From NCBI RefSeq assembly GCF_958445495.1, contig NZ_CAUCSQ010000009.1, positions 1-64,000 of the forward strand: a DNA stretch of 64,000 nt, written 5' to 3'. This document shows, one piece after another, positions 1 to 8,794 of this stretch; positions within the stretch are counted from its first letter, which is position 1, and each line of letters starts with the position of its first letter. Origin of the DNA: an uncultured Bacteroides sp. GTDB lineage: Bacteria > Bacteroidota > Bacteroidia > Bacteroidales > Bacteroidaceae. The notes under the pieces are model-generated. The model saw only the letters and a program-made list of their open reading frames with translations. It did no database searches and had not been told where the DNA came from. A program made the translations under genes and the position numbers.

Positions 1-107
1 GGAAATACGGTTATTACTACGGTTACGGTAAATACGGTAAATACTATGGTTATGGGAAACACTATGGCTATGGTTACGGTTATGGCTATGGGCAGAAAGG
101 GCAATAA
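1..107 (+). CDS. C-terminal tail of a Wzc-type capsule tyrosine kinase (partial)
   Basis: The window opens inside a reading frame that runs from base 3 to a TAA at 105-107. The last 34 residues alternate Tyr and Gly with a few Lys and His, and end GQKGQ. Bacterial capsule tyrosine kinases of the Wzc/CpsD type end in such tyrosine clusters, which they autophosphorylate to control chain length and export. The place, just ahead of sugar-nucleotide genes of a capsule locus, fits that role. Only the tail is seen, so the kinase domain is inferred; a Tyr/Gly-rich surface protein is the alternative. Confidence 0.55.
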   Translation, partial: KYGYYYGYGKYGKYYGYGKHYGYGYGYGYGQKGQ

Positions 108-143
108 GAAACTAATTTAAATATAATCAAAAAATAAAATTCA

Positions 144-1355
144 ATGAAGATTCTTGTCACGGGAGCAAAGGGATTTGTAGGGAAAAATCTTTGTATCCAA
201 CTTAATAACATTAAGGAGGGCAAAGCAAAAAACTTCGGTAATTTTATTATCGATGAAGTTTTTGAATACGATATAGACTCAACCTCGGAGGAGTTAGAAA
301 AATTTTGTAGGGAAGCAGATTTTGTTTTCAATCTTGCAGGAGTCAACCGCCCGCAGAATACGGAAGAATTTATGCAAGGTAATTTTGGGTTTGCTAATAC
401 ATTGCTTGATACCCTTAAAAGATATAAAAATAACTGCCCTGTCATGATTAGTTCTTCCATCCAAGCAACTCTTGCAGGACGTTTTGGTACATCCGATTAT
501 GGCAAGAGTAAAAAAGCTGGTGAAGAATTGATGTTTGAATATGGGAAAGAAACAGGGGCCCCCGTATTAGTTTATCGTTTTCCAAATCTTTTTGGTAAAT
601 GGTGTAAACCTAACTATAATTCTGCTATAGCAACTTTCTGCAACAATATAGCCAATGATTTTCCTATTCAGATTAACGATCGTTCTGTAGAGCTGGAACT
701 TCTTTATATAGATGACCTTGTTGATGAAATGGTAGAGGCTCTGAAAGGTAATAGCCATAAGTGTGAATATGAAGGGATGGAAGTTGTACCGGTAAAAGAC
801 GGTCGCTATTGTTATGTGCCGACAACTCATAAAGCTACTCTCGGTGAAATCGTTGACCTTATCTATCGTTTTGCGGAACAACCCAAAACTCTGATGATTC
901 CTGAGATTCCTGCAAATAGTTTTGCAAAGAAGCTCTATAGTACTTATCTCAGTTATCTGCCTAAAGAAAAAATTGCTTATGATCTTAAAATGAATGTAGA
1001 CCAACGTGGGTCATTCACTGAACTAGTCCATACTTTGAATTGCGGTCAAATATCAATTAACATATCCAAGCCAGGAATTACCAAAGGTCAGCATTGGCAT
1101 AATACAAAGTGGGAATTATTTATAGTTGTTGCAGGTCATGGACTTATTCAACTTCGTAAGGAAGGTACACCTGATACGGAAATATTAAATTTTGAAGTGA
1201 GTGGTGAGAAGATTCAAGCAGTTCATATGTTGCCTGGTTACACTCACAATATTATCAATTTAAGTGATACCCAGGATTTAGTTACGGTAATGTATTGTAA
1301 CGAAATCTTTGATCCCAATAAACCTGACACCTATTTTGATCCTGTACAAAAATAA
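144..1355 (+). CDS. capF: CapF/FnlB-like bifunctional reductase/epimerase for UDP-L-FucNAc
   Basis: 403 aa. The N-terminus has an SDR Rossmann glycine motif (TGAKGFVGKNL) and the C-terminal third is a cupin (GQHWHNTKWELF, then VVAGHG). This Rossmann-plus-cupin layout is that of CapF/FnlB, which acts on the UDP-4-keto-6-deoxy-L-hexosamine made by CapE on the way to UDP-N-acetyl-L-fucosamine. The next two genes are the CapG and CapE partners, completing the three-enzyme route, though in the order F-G-E. AT-rich like the rest of the capsule locus. It starts 36 bases after the kinase tail and lies in one long + strand operon. Confidence 0.9.
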   Translation: MKILVTGAKGFVGKNLCIQLNNIKEGKAKNFGNFIIDEVFEYDIDSTSEELEKFCREADFVFNLAGVNRPQNTEEFMQGNFGFANTLLDTLKRYKNNCPVMISSSIQATLAGRFGTSDYGKSKKAGEELMFEYGKETGAPVLVYRFPNLFGKWCKPNYNSAIATFCNNIANDFPIQINDRSVELELLYIDDLVDEMVEALKGNSHKCEYEGMEVVPVKDGRYCYVPTTHKATLGEIVDLIYRFAEQPKTLMIPEIPANSFAKKLYSTYLSYLPKEKIAYDLKMNVDQRGSFTELVHTLNCGQISINISKPGITKGQHWHNTKWELFIVVAGHGLIQLRKEGTPDTEILNFEVSGEKIQAVHMLPGYTHNIINLSDTQDLVTVMYCNEIFDPNKPDTYFDPVQK

Positions 1356-1367
1356 ATCAATTATATA

Positions 1368-2558
1368 ATGGAAAAGACTTCTCGGTTTGATTATTCAGAT
1401 GTAAAATTTAAAGACAATGGTAAGCTCAAGCTAATTATTGTTGTAGGTACACGTCCTGAGATTATTCGCCTTGCAGCAGTTATCAGTAAATGCCGTAAAT
1501 ATTTTGATGTAATCTTGGCTCATACGGGACAGAATTATGACTACAACCTTAATGGCATTTTCTTCAAAGATTTAAAGCTCGCAGAACCGGAGGTCTATAT
1601 GGATGCTGTGGGTGATGACCTTGGCGCAACTTGTGGTAATATTATCAACTGTTCATATAAACTCTTTGTTCAGACTAAACCGGATGCGGTATTGGTACTT
1701 GGTGATACAAATTCATGTCTTTCCGTTATAGGAGCAAAACGCCTGCATATTCCTATCTTCCACATGGAGGCAGGGAATCGTTGTAAAGACGAATGTTTGC
1801 CTGAGGAGACGAACCGCCGGATTGTAGATATTATCTCCGATGTGAATATGGCCTATTCAGAACATGCGCGTCGTTACCTAGCTGATTGTGGTTTGCCGAA
1901 GGAACGCACCTATGTTACCGGTTCTCCAATGGCAGAGGTACTCCACAACAATCTTTCAGAGATTGAAGCAAGCGATATTCATCAGCGTCTTGGTCTTGAG
2001 AAAAGGAAATATATTCTTCTCTCTGCCCACCGTGAGGAAAATATTGATACAGAAAAGAATTTTATGTCTCTTTTCAATGCAATCAACAAAATGGCTGAGA
2101 AATATAATATGCCAATCCTTTATTCATGTCATCCGCGTTCTCGTAACCGTCTTTCTGCAAGCGGTTTCGAACTTGACAAACGTGTTATTCAACACGAACC
2201 GTTGGGTTTTCATGATTACAATTGTCTTCAGATGAATGCTTTTGCAGTAGTCTCTGATTCAGGTACGCTTCCTGAGGAAAGTAGTTTCTTCACGAGTGTA
2301 GGTCATCCTTTTCCTGCCGTATGCATACGTACGTCAACAGAACGTCCTGAAGCAATTGACAAAGCAGACTTTATTATTGCAGGCATTGATGAGAAATCAC
2401 TCCTTCAGGCTGTAGACACAGCAGTAGAACTCTGGAAGGATGGTCAACATGGAATTCCTGTCCCTGACTACATAGACGAGAACGTATCTACTAAAGTAGT
2501 GAAAATTATTCAGAGTTATGTTAGCATTGTGAATAAGATGGTTTGGAGAAAATTCTAA
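1368..2558 (+). CDS. capG: CapG/FnlC-like UDP-N-acetylglucosamine 2-epimerase family enzyme
   Basis: 396 aa, non-hydrolysing UDP-GlcNAc 2-epimerase fold. Visible family motifs are VVGTRPEIIRLA near residue 26, HTGQNYDYN near 62, and HMEAGNRCKDECLPEETNR near 130. The stretch between capF and capE and the -CKDECLPEETNR- variant favour the FnlC/CapG role (final C2 epimerisation to UDP-L-FucNAc) rather than ManNAc synthesis by MnaA/WecB. Spacing is 12 bases after capF and 34 bases before capE, so the three are surely co-transcribed. MnaA-type activity cannot be ruled out from sequence alone. Confidence 0.9.
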   Translation: MEKTSRFDYSDVKFKDNGKLKLIIVVGTRPEIIRLAAVISKCRKYFDVILAHTGQNYDYNLNGIFFKDLKLAEPEVYMDAVGDDLGATCGNIINCSYKLFVQTKPDAVLVLGDTNSCLSVIGAKRLHIPIFHMEAGNRCKDECLPEETNRRIVDIISDVNMAYSEHARRYLADCGLPKERTYVTGSPMAEVLHNNLSEIEASDIHQRLGLEKRKYILLSAHREENIDTEKNFMSLFNAINKMAEKYNMPILYSCHPRSRNRLSASGFELDKRVIQHEPLGFHDYNCLQMNAFAVVSDSGTLPEESSFFTSVGHPFPAVCIRTSTERPEAIDKADFIIAGIDEKSLLQAVDTAVELWKDGQHGIPVPDYIDENVSTKVVKIIQSYVSIVNKMVWRKF

Positions 2559-2592
2559 AAGATAAGTGTAACATTTTAAATAGTATAGAATA

Positions 2593-3642
2593 ATGAGTAT
2601 TTTCGCAGGTAAAACTTTGATGATTACTGGTGGTACTGGTTCATTTGGTAATGCTGTATTGAACCGTTTCCTCCGTACTGACATTGCCGAAATTCGTATT
2701 TTCTCACGTGACGAGAAGAAACAGGATGATATGCGTCACGAGTATCAAGTTAAGTATCCCGATGTTGCGCATAAGATTAAGTTTTTTATTGGTGATGTTC
2801 GTAATTTACAGTCGTGCAAGAATGCCATGCCAGGTGTTGACTATATTTTTCATGCTGCAGCATTGAAGCAGGTACCATCATGTGAATTTTTCCCAATGGA
2901 AGCAGTTAAGACAAATGTCATTGGTACGGACAATGTCCTTACTGCGGCGATTGAAGCTGGTGTAGGTGCAGTTATTTGTCTTTCTACAGATAAAGCTGCT
3001 TATCCAATTAATGCGATGGGAATAACAAAGGCTGTAGAAGAAAAGGTTGCGGTAGCTAAGTCTCGTTATAGTGGTAATACGAAGATTTGTTGTACTCGTT
3101 ATGGGAATGTGATGTGTAGTCGTGGTTCAGTAATTCCACTTTGGATTGATCAAATTCGTAATGGTAACCCTATAACACTCACCGAACCAAAGATGACTCG
3201 TTTTATCATGTCTCTCGAAGAAGCTATAGATCTTGTTCTTTTTGCATTTGAACATGGACAAAACGGTGATATCCTTGTTCAGAAGGCTCCTGCATGTACT
3301 ATCCAGACTCAAGCGGAGGCTGTTTGTGAACTTTTTGGAGGGAAGAAAGAAGATATTAAAGTTATTGGCATTCGACATGGAGAAAAAATATATGAAACCC
3401 TTCTTACTAAAGAGGAATGCGCAAAAGCCGAAGATATGGGTAATTTTTACCGTGTACCTGCTGATAACCGTGGTTTAAATTACGATAAATTTTTCAAGGA
3501 AGGTGATACCAAGCACGCTGAAATCGAAGAATTTAACTCAGATAATACCTATCGTCTAAATTTACAGGAGACAAAGGAAAAAATTGCTAGTCTTGAGTAT
3601 ATTCAGAAAGAACTTGCTGGTATTGGTAATTTTGTACAATAA
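2593..3642 (+). CDS. capE: CapE/FnlA-like UDP-GlcNAc 4,6-dehydratase/5-epimerase
   Basis: 349 aa short-chain dehydrogenase of the polysaccharide biosynthesis (FlaA1/CapE/PseB) type. The NAD-binding motif ITGGTGSFGNAVL is at residue 10, and STDKAAYPINAMGITK near 132 is the usual dehydratase active-site block with the Met-x-x-x-Lys pair. It makes the 4-keto-6-deoxy hexosamine that CapF and CapG turn into UDP-L-FucNAc. A PseB-type 5-epimerising dehydratase is similar, but the capF and capG neighbours decide in favour of CapE. A 133-base gap follows before the flippase, the largest early break in the operon. Confidence 0.92.
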   Translation: MSIFAGKTLMITGGTGSFGNAVLNRFLRTDIAEIRIFSRDEKKQDDMRHEYQVKYPDVAHKIKFFIGDVRNLQSCKNAMPGVDYIFHAAALKQVPSCEFFPMEAVKTNVIGTDNVLTAAIEAGVGAVICLSTDKAAYPINAMGITKAVEEKVAVAKSRYSGNTKICCTRYGNVMCSRGSVIPLWIDQIRNGNPITLTEPKMTRFIMSLEEAIDLVLFAFEHGQNGDILVQKAPACTIQTQAEAVCELFGGKKEDIKVIGIRHGEKIYETLLTKEECAKAEDMGNFYRVPADNRGLNYDKFFKEGDTKHAEIEEFNSDNTYRLNLQETKEKIASLEYIQKELAGIGNFVQ

Positions 3643-3656
3643 TATATAGTAAGAAG

Positions 3657-3705
3657 CTGGTAGGACAAGTTGAATCGGAAAATTGTGGTTCGAATTTCCT
3701 ATCAG
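3657..3705 (+). other. Hairpin in the capE-wzx gap
   Basis: In the gap between capE and the flippase, CTGGTAGGA (3657-3665) pairs with TCCTATCAG (3697-3705) with one G-T pair. Inside, GGAAAATT and AATTTCC can form a second arm. No U-tract follows, so it is not a typical intrinsic terminator. It may be a processing or pausing structure, or chance. Confidence 0.25.
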
Positions 3706-3775
3706 TCTTATATTGTATTGAATACTCTGTATTCCTTGGAAGGCATTCTGTTTTTCTATTTTAAATACTTAATTA

Positions 3776-5323
3776 ATGTCCGAATTAAAAAATAAAGTGT
3801 CTGCCAATAATCAGAGAATAGCTAAGAATACCATTTTGTTGTATTTTAGAATGATACTGTTGATGGCAGTGTCGTTATACACAAGTCGTGTTGTTCTTAG
3901 TACTTTGGGTATAGAAGACTACGGTGTTTATAATGTTGTTGGTGGTTTTATTGGAATGTTTGCATTTCTCAATGGAGCGATGGGTGGATGTACTCAAAGA
4001 TATATTACATTTGCTTTAGGGAAAGGAGATGAATATGAACTTAAAAAAATATTTTCAACGACTTTAATTACGCATGCGATGATTGCCCTACTTGTTTTTG
4101 TACTTGCAGAAACGGTAGGTTTGTGGTTTGTTTTAGAGAAGTTGGTTATACCGCCAGACAGGTCAATTGCTGCTATGATAGTTTATCAGTGTTCTGTTGT
4201 ATCAGCGTTGATAATGATAATGAGTTTTCCATATAATGCAGATATTATAGCACATGAACGAATGTCTGCATTTGCATACATATCTATAATTGAGGCATTT
4301 TTGAAATTAGTAATTGTGTTTGTTTTACCTTTAGGTGGTATAGATAAATTAATTTTATATGCAGTTCTTCTTCTTATAATACAATTAGGGATACGTAGTA
4401 TTTATACGTGGTATTGCAAAAAACATTTTATTGAAGCTCATTTTACTTGGTCTTTTGAAAAGTCACTTATCAAGGAAATCCTTGCATTTTCAGGTTGGAA
4501 TTTGTGGGGAGGACTTGCAGCGACATTGTTTGGGCAAGGTATTAATATTTTATTGAATATCTTTTTCGGTCCTGCTGTGAATGCAGCACGTGGTATTGCT
4601 GTTCAAGTACAAAGTGCTGTCCAGCAATTTTCTATCAATTTTCAAATGGCGTTAAATCCGCAGATAACAAAAAACTATGCAACAGGAGATATCAATACAA
4701 TGCATATTCTTATTTTCAGATGTGCTAAATTTACTTTCATGCTTCTGCTTTGTATGATACTTCCTATCTCTATGGAAATTGATTTTATACTATCAATATG
4801 GCTGGTAAATGTCCCCGACTATACATGTTCTTTTGTCATCCTTATGTTGGCTATTTGCACTATAGATGCGGTTTCGAACCCTTTTATGATTGCGTCTGCA
4901 GCTACTGGACACGTGAGGATATATCAATTTGCCGTTGGTTTAATCTTGATATTAATTGTACCAACAGCATATTTAGTTCTTAAACTAGGGGGAGCACCTC
5001 TTGCAGTTTTTATCGTACATTTATGTTTTGGAGTAGCTGCATTTATAGCACGTTTATTTATAGTTAGACCTCTAATACGTATGTCTATACGAGAATATAT
5101 AGTTCGTGTAATAATTCCTTGTTGTATGGTCTTACTAATATCGTTGATAATCTCTTATTCGTTAAAAATAGTAATGTCAGAAACAGATATCAATTCAGTC
5201 ATAAAGATTGTGAGCTCCGGGATAATTGTTCTTTTATCGTCCTATTTGTTTGGTTTGACAAAAGGTGAAAAAGCTTTTGTTACACACAAGATATTACAGT
5301 ATTTACATTTAAAAAATACATAG
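3776..5323 (+). CDS. Wzx-type lipid-linked oligosaccharide flippase
   Basis: 515 aa, almost wholly hydrophobic with about 12-14 predicted membrane helices, in the MATE/MOP (RfbX/Wzx) family. The N-terminal region has the family feature of a first helix followed by STLGIEDYGVYNVVGGFIGMF, and the middle carries FSGWNLWGGLA, common in Bacteroides capsule flippases. It should move the undecaprenyl-linked repeat unit across the inner membrane for polymerisation by the EpsG-like protein at 8795-9883. It is the only flippase in the locus. Confidence 0.9.
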   Translation: MSELKNKVSANNQRIAKNTILLYFRMILLMAVSLYTSRVVLSTLGIEDYGVYNVVGGFIGMFAFLNGAMGGCTQRYITFALGKGDEYELKKIFSTTLITHAMIALLVFVLAETVGLWFVLEKLVIPPDRSIAAMIVYQCSVVSALIMIMSFPYNADIIAHERMSAFAYISIIEAFLKLVIVFVLPLGGIDKLILYAVLLLIIQLGIRSIYTWYCKKHFIEAHFTWSFEKSLIKEILAFSGWNLWGGLAATLFGQGINILLNIFFGPAVNAARGIAVQVQSAVQQFSINFQMALNPQITKNYATGDINTMHILIFRCAKFTFMLLLCMILPISMEIDFILSIWLVNVPDYTCSFVILMLAICTIDAVSNPFMIASAATGHVRIYQFAVGLILILIVPTAYLVLKLGGAPLAVFIVHLCFGVAAFIARLFIVRPLIRMSIREYIVRVIIPCCMVLLISLIISYSLKIVMSETDINSVIKIVSSGIIVLLSSYLFGLTKGEKAFVTHKILQYLHLKNT

Positions 5324-5383
5324 ATATATCTTTTTAGTTCATATATTTATAATCTTTGCTTTGGTGGTAGTATATCTTGGCTT

Positions 5384-6508
5384 ATGATTCAGATCGTAGA
5401 CAAATATGACTGCTGTGGATGTTCAGCATGTGTACAAGTATGTCCAAAACAGTGTATATCTTTCGACGAAGATGAACAAGGATTTCGTTATCCTTTCATT
5501 AATAGAGATTTCTGTATAGATTGTACTTTTTGCGAAAAAGTGTGTCCTGTACTTAATCAAGGGGAATTTCGTGAACCTTTTAAGGTCTATGCAGCTATCA
5601 ATCCGAATGAAGAAATCCGGATGAAGAGTTCTTCTGGAGGTATTTTTACAATGATTGCTGAAGATATAATAGATGATGGAGGTGTTGTTTTCGGTGCTCG
5701 TTTTGATAAGAATTGGGAAGTGATTCATGATTATGTTGAGACTAAAGAAAAACTAGATTGTTTTCGGGGGTCCAAGTATATTCAAAGTAGAATCGGGGAA
5801 ACCTATAAACAAGTACGCGAGTTTCTGAAAATAGGTCGTAAAGTGCTCTTTTCCGGAACATCTTGTCAGATTACAGGGTTAAAACTATTTCTTCATAAAG
5901 AATATGATAACCTGTTGACTATTGATGTCGTTTGTCATGGTGTTCCAAGTCCTAAAATTTGGAGAGAATATCTTTCCACTGTAGTTTCAAATATGTCAAT
6001 TGACGATATATGTTTAAAAGATAAAAATACTGGTTGGAGAGACTACTCTTTTACCATTTTAGGTGAAGGACAAAATATTATTACCTCGGAGAAGGCATCG
6101 AAGAATAAATATATGATGGCTTTTACTCGCAATCTTACCTTGCGCCCTTCATGTTTTCGATGTCCGTCAAAAAATGGAAAAGCCTTGAGTGATATTACTC
6201 TTGCAGATTTTTGGGGAGTTGAATATTTTGTTCCTCAAATGGATGATGATAAAGGGACGAGTCTTGTCTGCTTGAATACAAAAAAAGGAGAATTAGCGAT
6301 AAAAAGCATACCATTTAGATATGAAAGTGTAGATTATGAGCTTTGTAAGATTTACAACTCATGTATATATAAAAGTACAGACGAACCTGCTCAAAGAGTT
6401 AGGTTTTGGAGGTTATATTTAAAACATGGGATTAAGGTGTTATTTTCACAAAAACAAAATCCCTATTCATTATACAAAAGAATACTAAATCGATTATTAC
6501 ATAAATAG
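5384..6508 (+). CDS. FrhB-like 4Fe-4S protein of polysaccharide loci
   Basis: 374 aa. Two ferredoxin-type clusters lie at the N-terminus: CCGCSACVQVCPKQC near residue 10 and CIDCTFCEKVCP near 46. The rest matches the coenzyme F420 hydrogenase/dehydrogenase beta-subunit N and C domains (KSSSGGIFTMIAEDI near 87; a later CFRCP and DITLADFWG). Genes of this kind often sit beside a polysaccharide pyruvyl transferase, as here with a one-base gap. Bacteroides does not make F420, so a flavin is the likely cofactor. The sugar substrate is not known. Confidence 0.8.
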   Translation: MIQIVDKYDCCGCSACVQVCPKQCISFDEDEQGFRYPFINRDFCIDCTFCEKVCPVLNQGEFREPFKVYAAINPNEEIRMKSSSGGIFTMIAEDIIDDGGVVFGARFDKNWEVIHDYVETKEKLDCFRGSKYIQSRIGETYKQVREFLKIGRKVLFSGTSCQITGLKLFLHKEYDNLLTIDVVCHGVPSPKIWREYLSTVVSNMSIDDICLKDKNTGWRDYSFTILGEGQNIITSEKASKNKYMMAFTRNLTLRPSCFRCPSKNGKALSDITLADFWGVEYFVPQMDDDKGTSLVCLNTKKGELAIKSIPFRYESVDYELCKIYNSCIYKSTDEPAQRVRFWRLYLKHGIKVLFSQKQNPYSLYKRILNRLLHK

Positions 6509-6509
6509 T

Positions 6510-7580
6510 ATGAGAATAGGTATATTAACCTTCCATTGGGCTACGAATTATGGTGCAGTTCTTCAGTCGTATGCTTTGCAAACATATTTAGAGAAAAAAG
6601 GATATGCTGTCGATATTATTAATTACCAGCCTAAAAAGTATGATAATACAATAAAAAGAAGATTTCGAACTTTACGCTCCTTCTTGCATTTTTGTTTTAA
6701 TTTCAGAAAGGAACTTTTGGATATTAAAAAAGAGTGTGCTCTAAAGCAGTTTAGGATGAAATATTTAAATCTGACACCTCGTTTTTATACCCAAGAGGAA
6801 CTTGTACAGAGCGCTAATGACTATGATATATTAATAAGCGGTAGTGATCAGGTTTTGAATCCCGCATATGTATTATATGGTGAAAAAGGAATCACCTCTA
6901 CATATTTTTTGAACTATGCTACACATCCTAAGAAGATTGGATATGCTGTTAGTTTTGGTTGTATAACCTATCCATCAGATGCATTGACATTTGCAGAAAA
7001 ATGGATACAATCTTTTGATAAAATAGGTGTGCGTGAGTCCACAGGTATAGATATATTGGGGCAATTGCATTTCATGAAAGAATATCAGGTTGTACCAGAT
7101 CCAACGGTCCTTCTTGGTTCCAAAATGTTTGAAAAATTAAGTCTAAAGATTATTAATAAAAAACAGACATATGTTTATATGCTTCATGACCGTAAAGTTG
7201 TTACAGGATATCAACCTGTAAATAATGAGCCTATAGTATATGCGGAATATAACTCTGATGATATTAGTATGGAGAAGTGGCTAGAATCTATAGCATCTTC
7301 ATCCCATTTTATTACAAATTCATATCATGGCATGATAATGGCTTTGTTGTTTCATGTACCATTTGTTGTTTTGTTAGAATCAGGAAAGGCGATGGGAATG
7401 AATGATAGATTTACAACTTTGCTTTCTAGGTTAGATTTAAGTAACCGTATTTCGGAGAATACGGTTGAACATATCACCAAGACTTTCGAATATGGTATAG
7501 ATTGGTTGACAGTAGATCAATTTATGTTTGAATACAGGAAGGTTGGGGAAAATTTTTTGAAGTTTAATCTGAATCTATGA
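6510..7580 (+). CDS. Polysaccharide pyruvyl transferase family protein
   Basis: 356 aa, CsaB/WcaK-type fold. Visible features: the N-terminal motif ILTFHWATNYGAVLQSYALQ, SGSDQVLNP near residue 111, and the C-terminal NSYHGMIMALLFHVPFV, all typical of the family. Members add a ketal-linked pyruvate from PEP to a sugar, though some capsule members may act as other glycan-modifying transferases. Start follows the FrhB-like stop by one base and its stop overlaps the next start by 4 bases, so translation is probably coupled across the three. Confidence 0.82.
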   Translation: MRIGILTFHWATNYGAVLQSYALQTYLEKKGYAVDIINYQPKKYDNTIKRRFRTLRSFLHFCFNFRKELLDIKKECALKQFRMKYLNLTPRFYTQEELVQSANDYDILISGSDQVLNPAYVLYGEKGITSTYFLNYATHPKKIGYAVSFGCITYPSDALTFAEKWIQSFDKIGVRESTGIDILGQLHFMKEYQVVPDPTVLLGSKMFEKLSLKIINKKQTYVYMLHDRKVVTGYQPVNNEPIVYAEYNSDDISMEKWLESIASSSHFITNSYHGMIMALLFHVPFVVLLESGKAMGMNDRFTTLLSRLDLSNRISENTVEHITKTFEYGIDWLTVDQFMFEYRKVGENFLKFNLNL

Positions 7581-8794
7581 AAGCAATTTGGTTTAGTAAT
7601 GTTGACATTGCAGTTGATACTATGTCAGGTAGTGGAACATGGGTAATGGCGATGGCTAATGCTTTATGTGAATATTATCATAACATTGAGATTATGAATA
7701 TTTCAATGTCACATACAGATAGTGTGTCGCAGAAATTTAATGGGAGGATACGACAGATAAAGGTTAACAAATCGGTCGTTGATAATAGCCTTATTAAGTT
7801 TGTCAAAGATAAAATAACGGAGTTTCAGCCAGATATTATTCATGTATGGGGTACAGAATCAAAATGGAGTTTGTTTCCTTTTGAAGATATTGGCATACCT
7901 CTTATTGTTGATATGCAGGGCGTTGTATTTTCTGTCTATGATAATTTTTATGGTGGATTGACTATAAGAGAGATATTAAAATGTTTTGGATTGAAAGAAT
8001 TTATAAGACCTGCTTCCTCATTGCTTATGAACCGACATATTTATAAGAAGCGTTGTAGAAATGAATTTGATGTAATCCAGAAATTGAAGTATGTTTCTGT
8101 ACAGTCAAAATGGGTGGAAGGATATATTAAAGCTCTCAATCCCAATAGCAAAATCTTTCATACAAATATAGTGCTAAGGCCTGAATTTTATAAGGCTGAG
8201 AAATGGAAATATAGTAACAATTGTACTATCTTTTCTACAGCTACTATGGTAACACCTTTGAAAGGGCTCCATGTGCTACTTAAAGCTTTATATATAGTAA
8301 AAAAATATTATCCAGAAGTACAATTACGTTTAGCAGGAACTATACAAACTGGTCTAAGAACTGGGGGATATGCTAAGTTATTGTTTGGGTATATTGAGAA
8401 GTATAAACTTTCTAAAAATATTGTTTTTCTAGGAAACTTAGAAACTGCTGCATTAATTCATGAATATCAGAATGCATCTCTTTTGGTCAACCCTTCGTCT
8501 ATAGAATCGTATAGTTTAGTGGTTGCAGAAGCTATGTATATAGGAACACCAACTGTAGCATCTTTTGTGGGAGGTATGGCAAATTTGGGTATAGATAATG
8601 AGAATATTTTATATTTTCCTAAAGAAGACTATATTACATGTGCAAATCGGATAACTTCAGTATTAAGTTCTGTTGAATTATCCACTTATTTATCGGTATC
8701 ATCTATTAGATATTCGCAAGAACGATGTGATAAAATAAATATTGTTTCAACTCAATATGAAATTTATAGTGATGTTATTAAAGGATGTAAATAA
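7577..8794 (+). CDS. GT4-family glycosyltransferase
   Basis: 405 aa, GT-B fold. The C-terminal half shows the GT4 nucleotide-sugar region: TATMVTPLKGLHVLLKAL near residue 217, an EYQNASLLVNPSSIES stretch and the E-x7-E type motif SYSLVVAEAMYIGTPTVAS. It overlaps the pyruvyl transferase stop by 4 bases. Donor and acceptor cannot be read from sequence. Confidence 0.85.
   Translation: MKAIWFSNVDIAVDTMSGSGTWVMAMANALCEYYHNIEIMNISMSHTDSVSQKFNGRIRQIKVNKSVVDNSLIKFVKDKITEFQPDIIHVWGTESKWSLFPFEDIGIPLIVDMQGVVFSVYDNFYGGLTIREILKCFGLKEFIRPASSLLMNRHIYKKRCRNEFDVIQKLKYVSVQSKWVEGYIKALNPNSKIFHTNIVLRPEFYKAEKWKYSNNCTIFSTATMVTPLKGLHVLLKALYIVKKYYPEVQLRLAGTIQTGLRTGGYAKLLFGYIEKYKLSKNIVFLGNLETAALIHEYQNASLLVNPSSIESYSLVVAEAMYIGTPTVASFVGGMANLGIDNENILYFPKEDYITCANRITSVLSSVELSTYLSVSSIRYSQERCDKINIVSTQYEIYSDVIKGCK

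Noticed and set aside
3657..3705. tRNA or tRNA fragment in the capE-wzx gap
   Set aside because: A GGTTCGAAT-like word and an outer stem are there, but there is no D-arm or anticodon arm of proper size.
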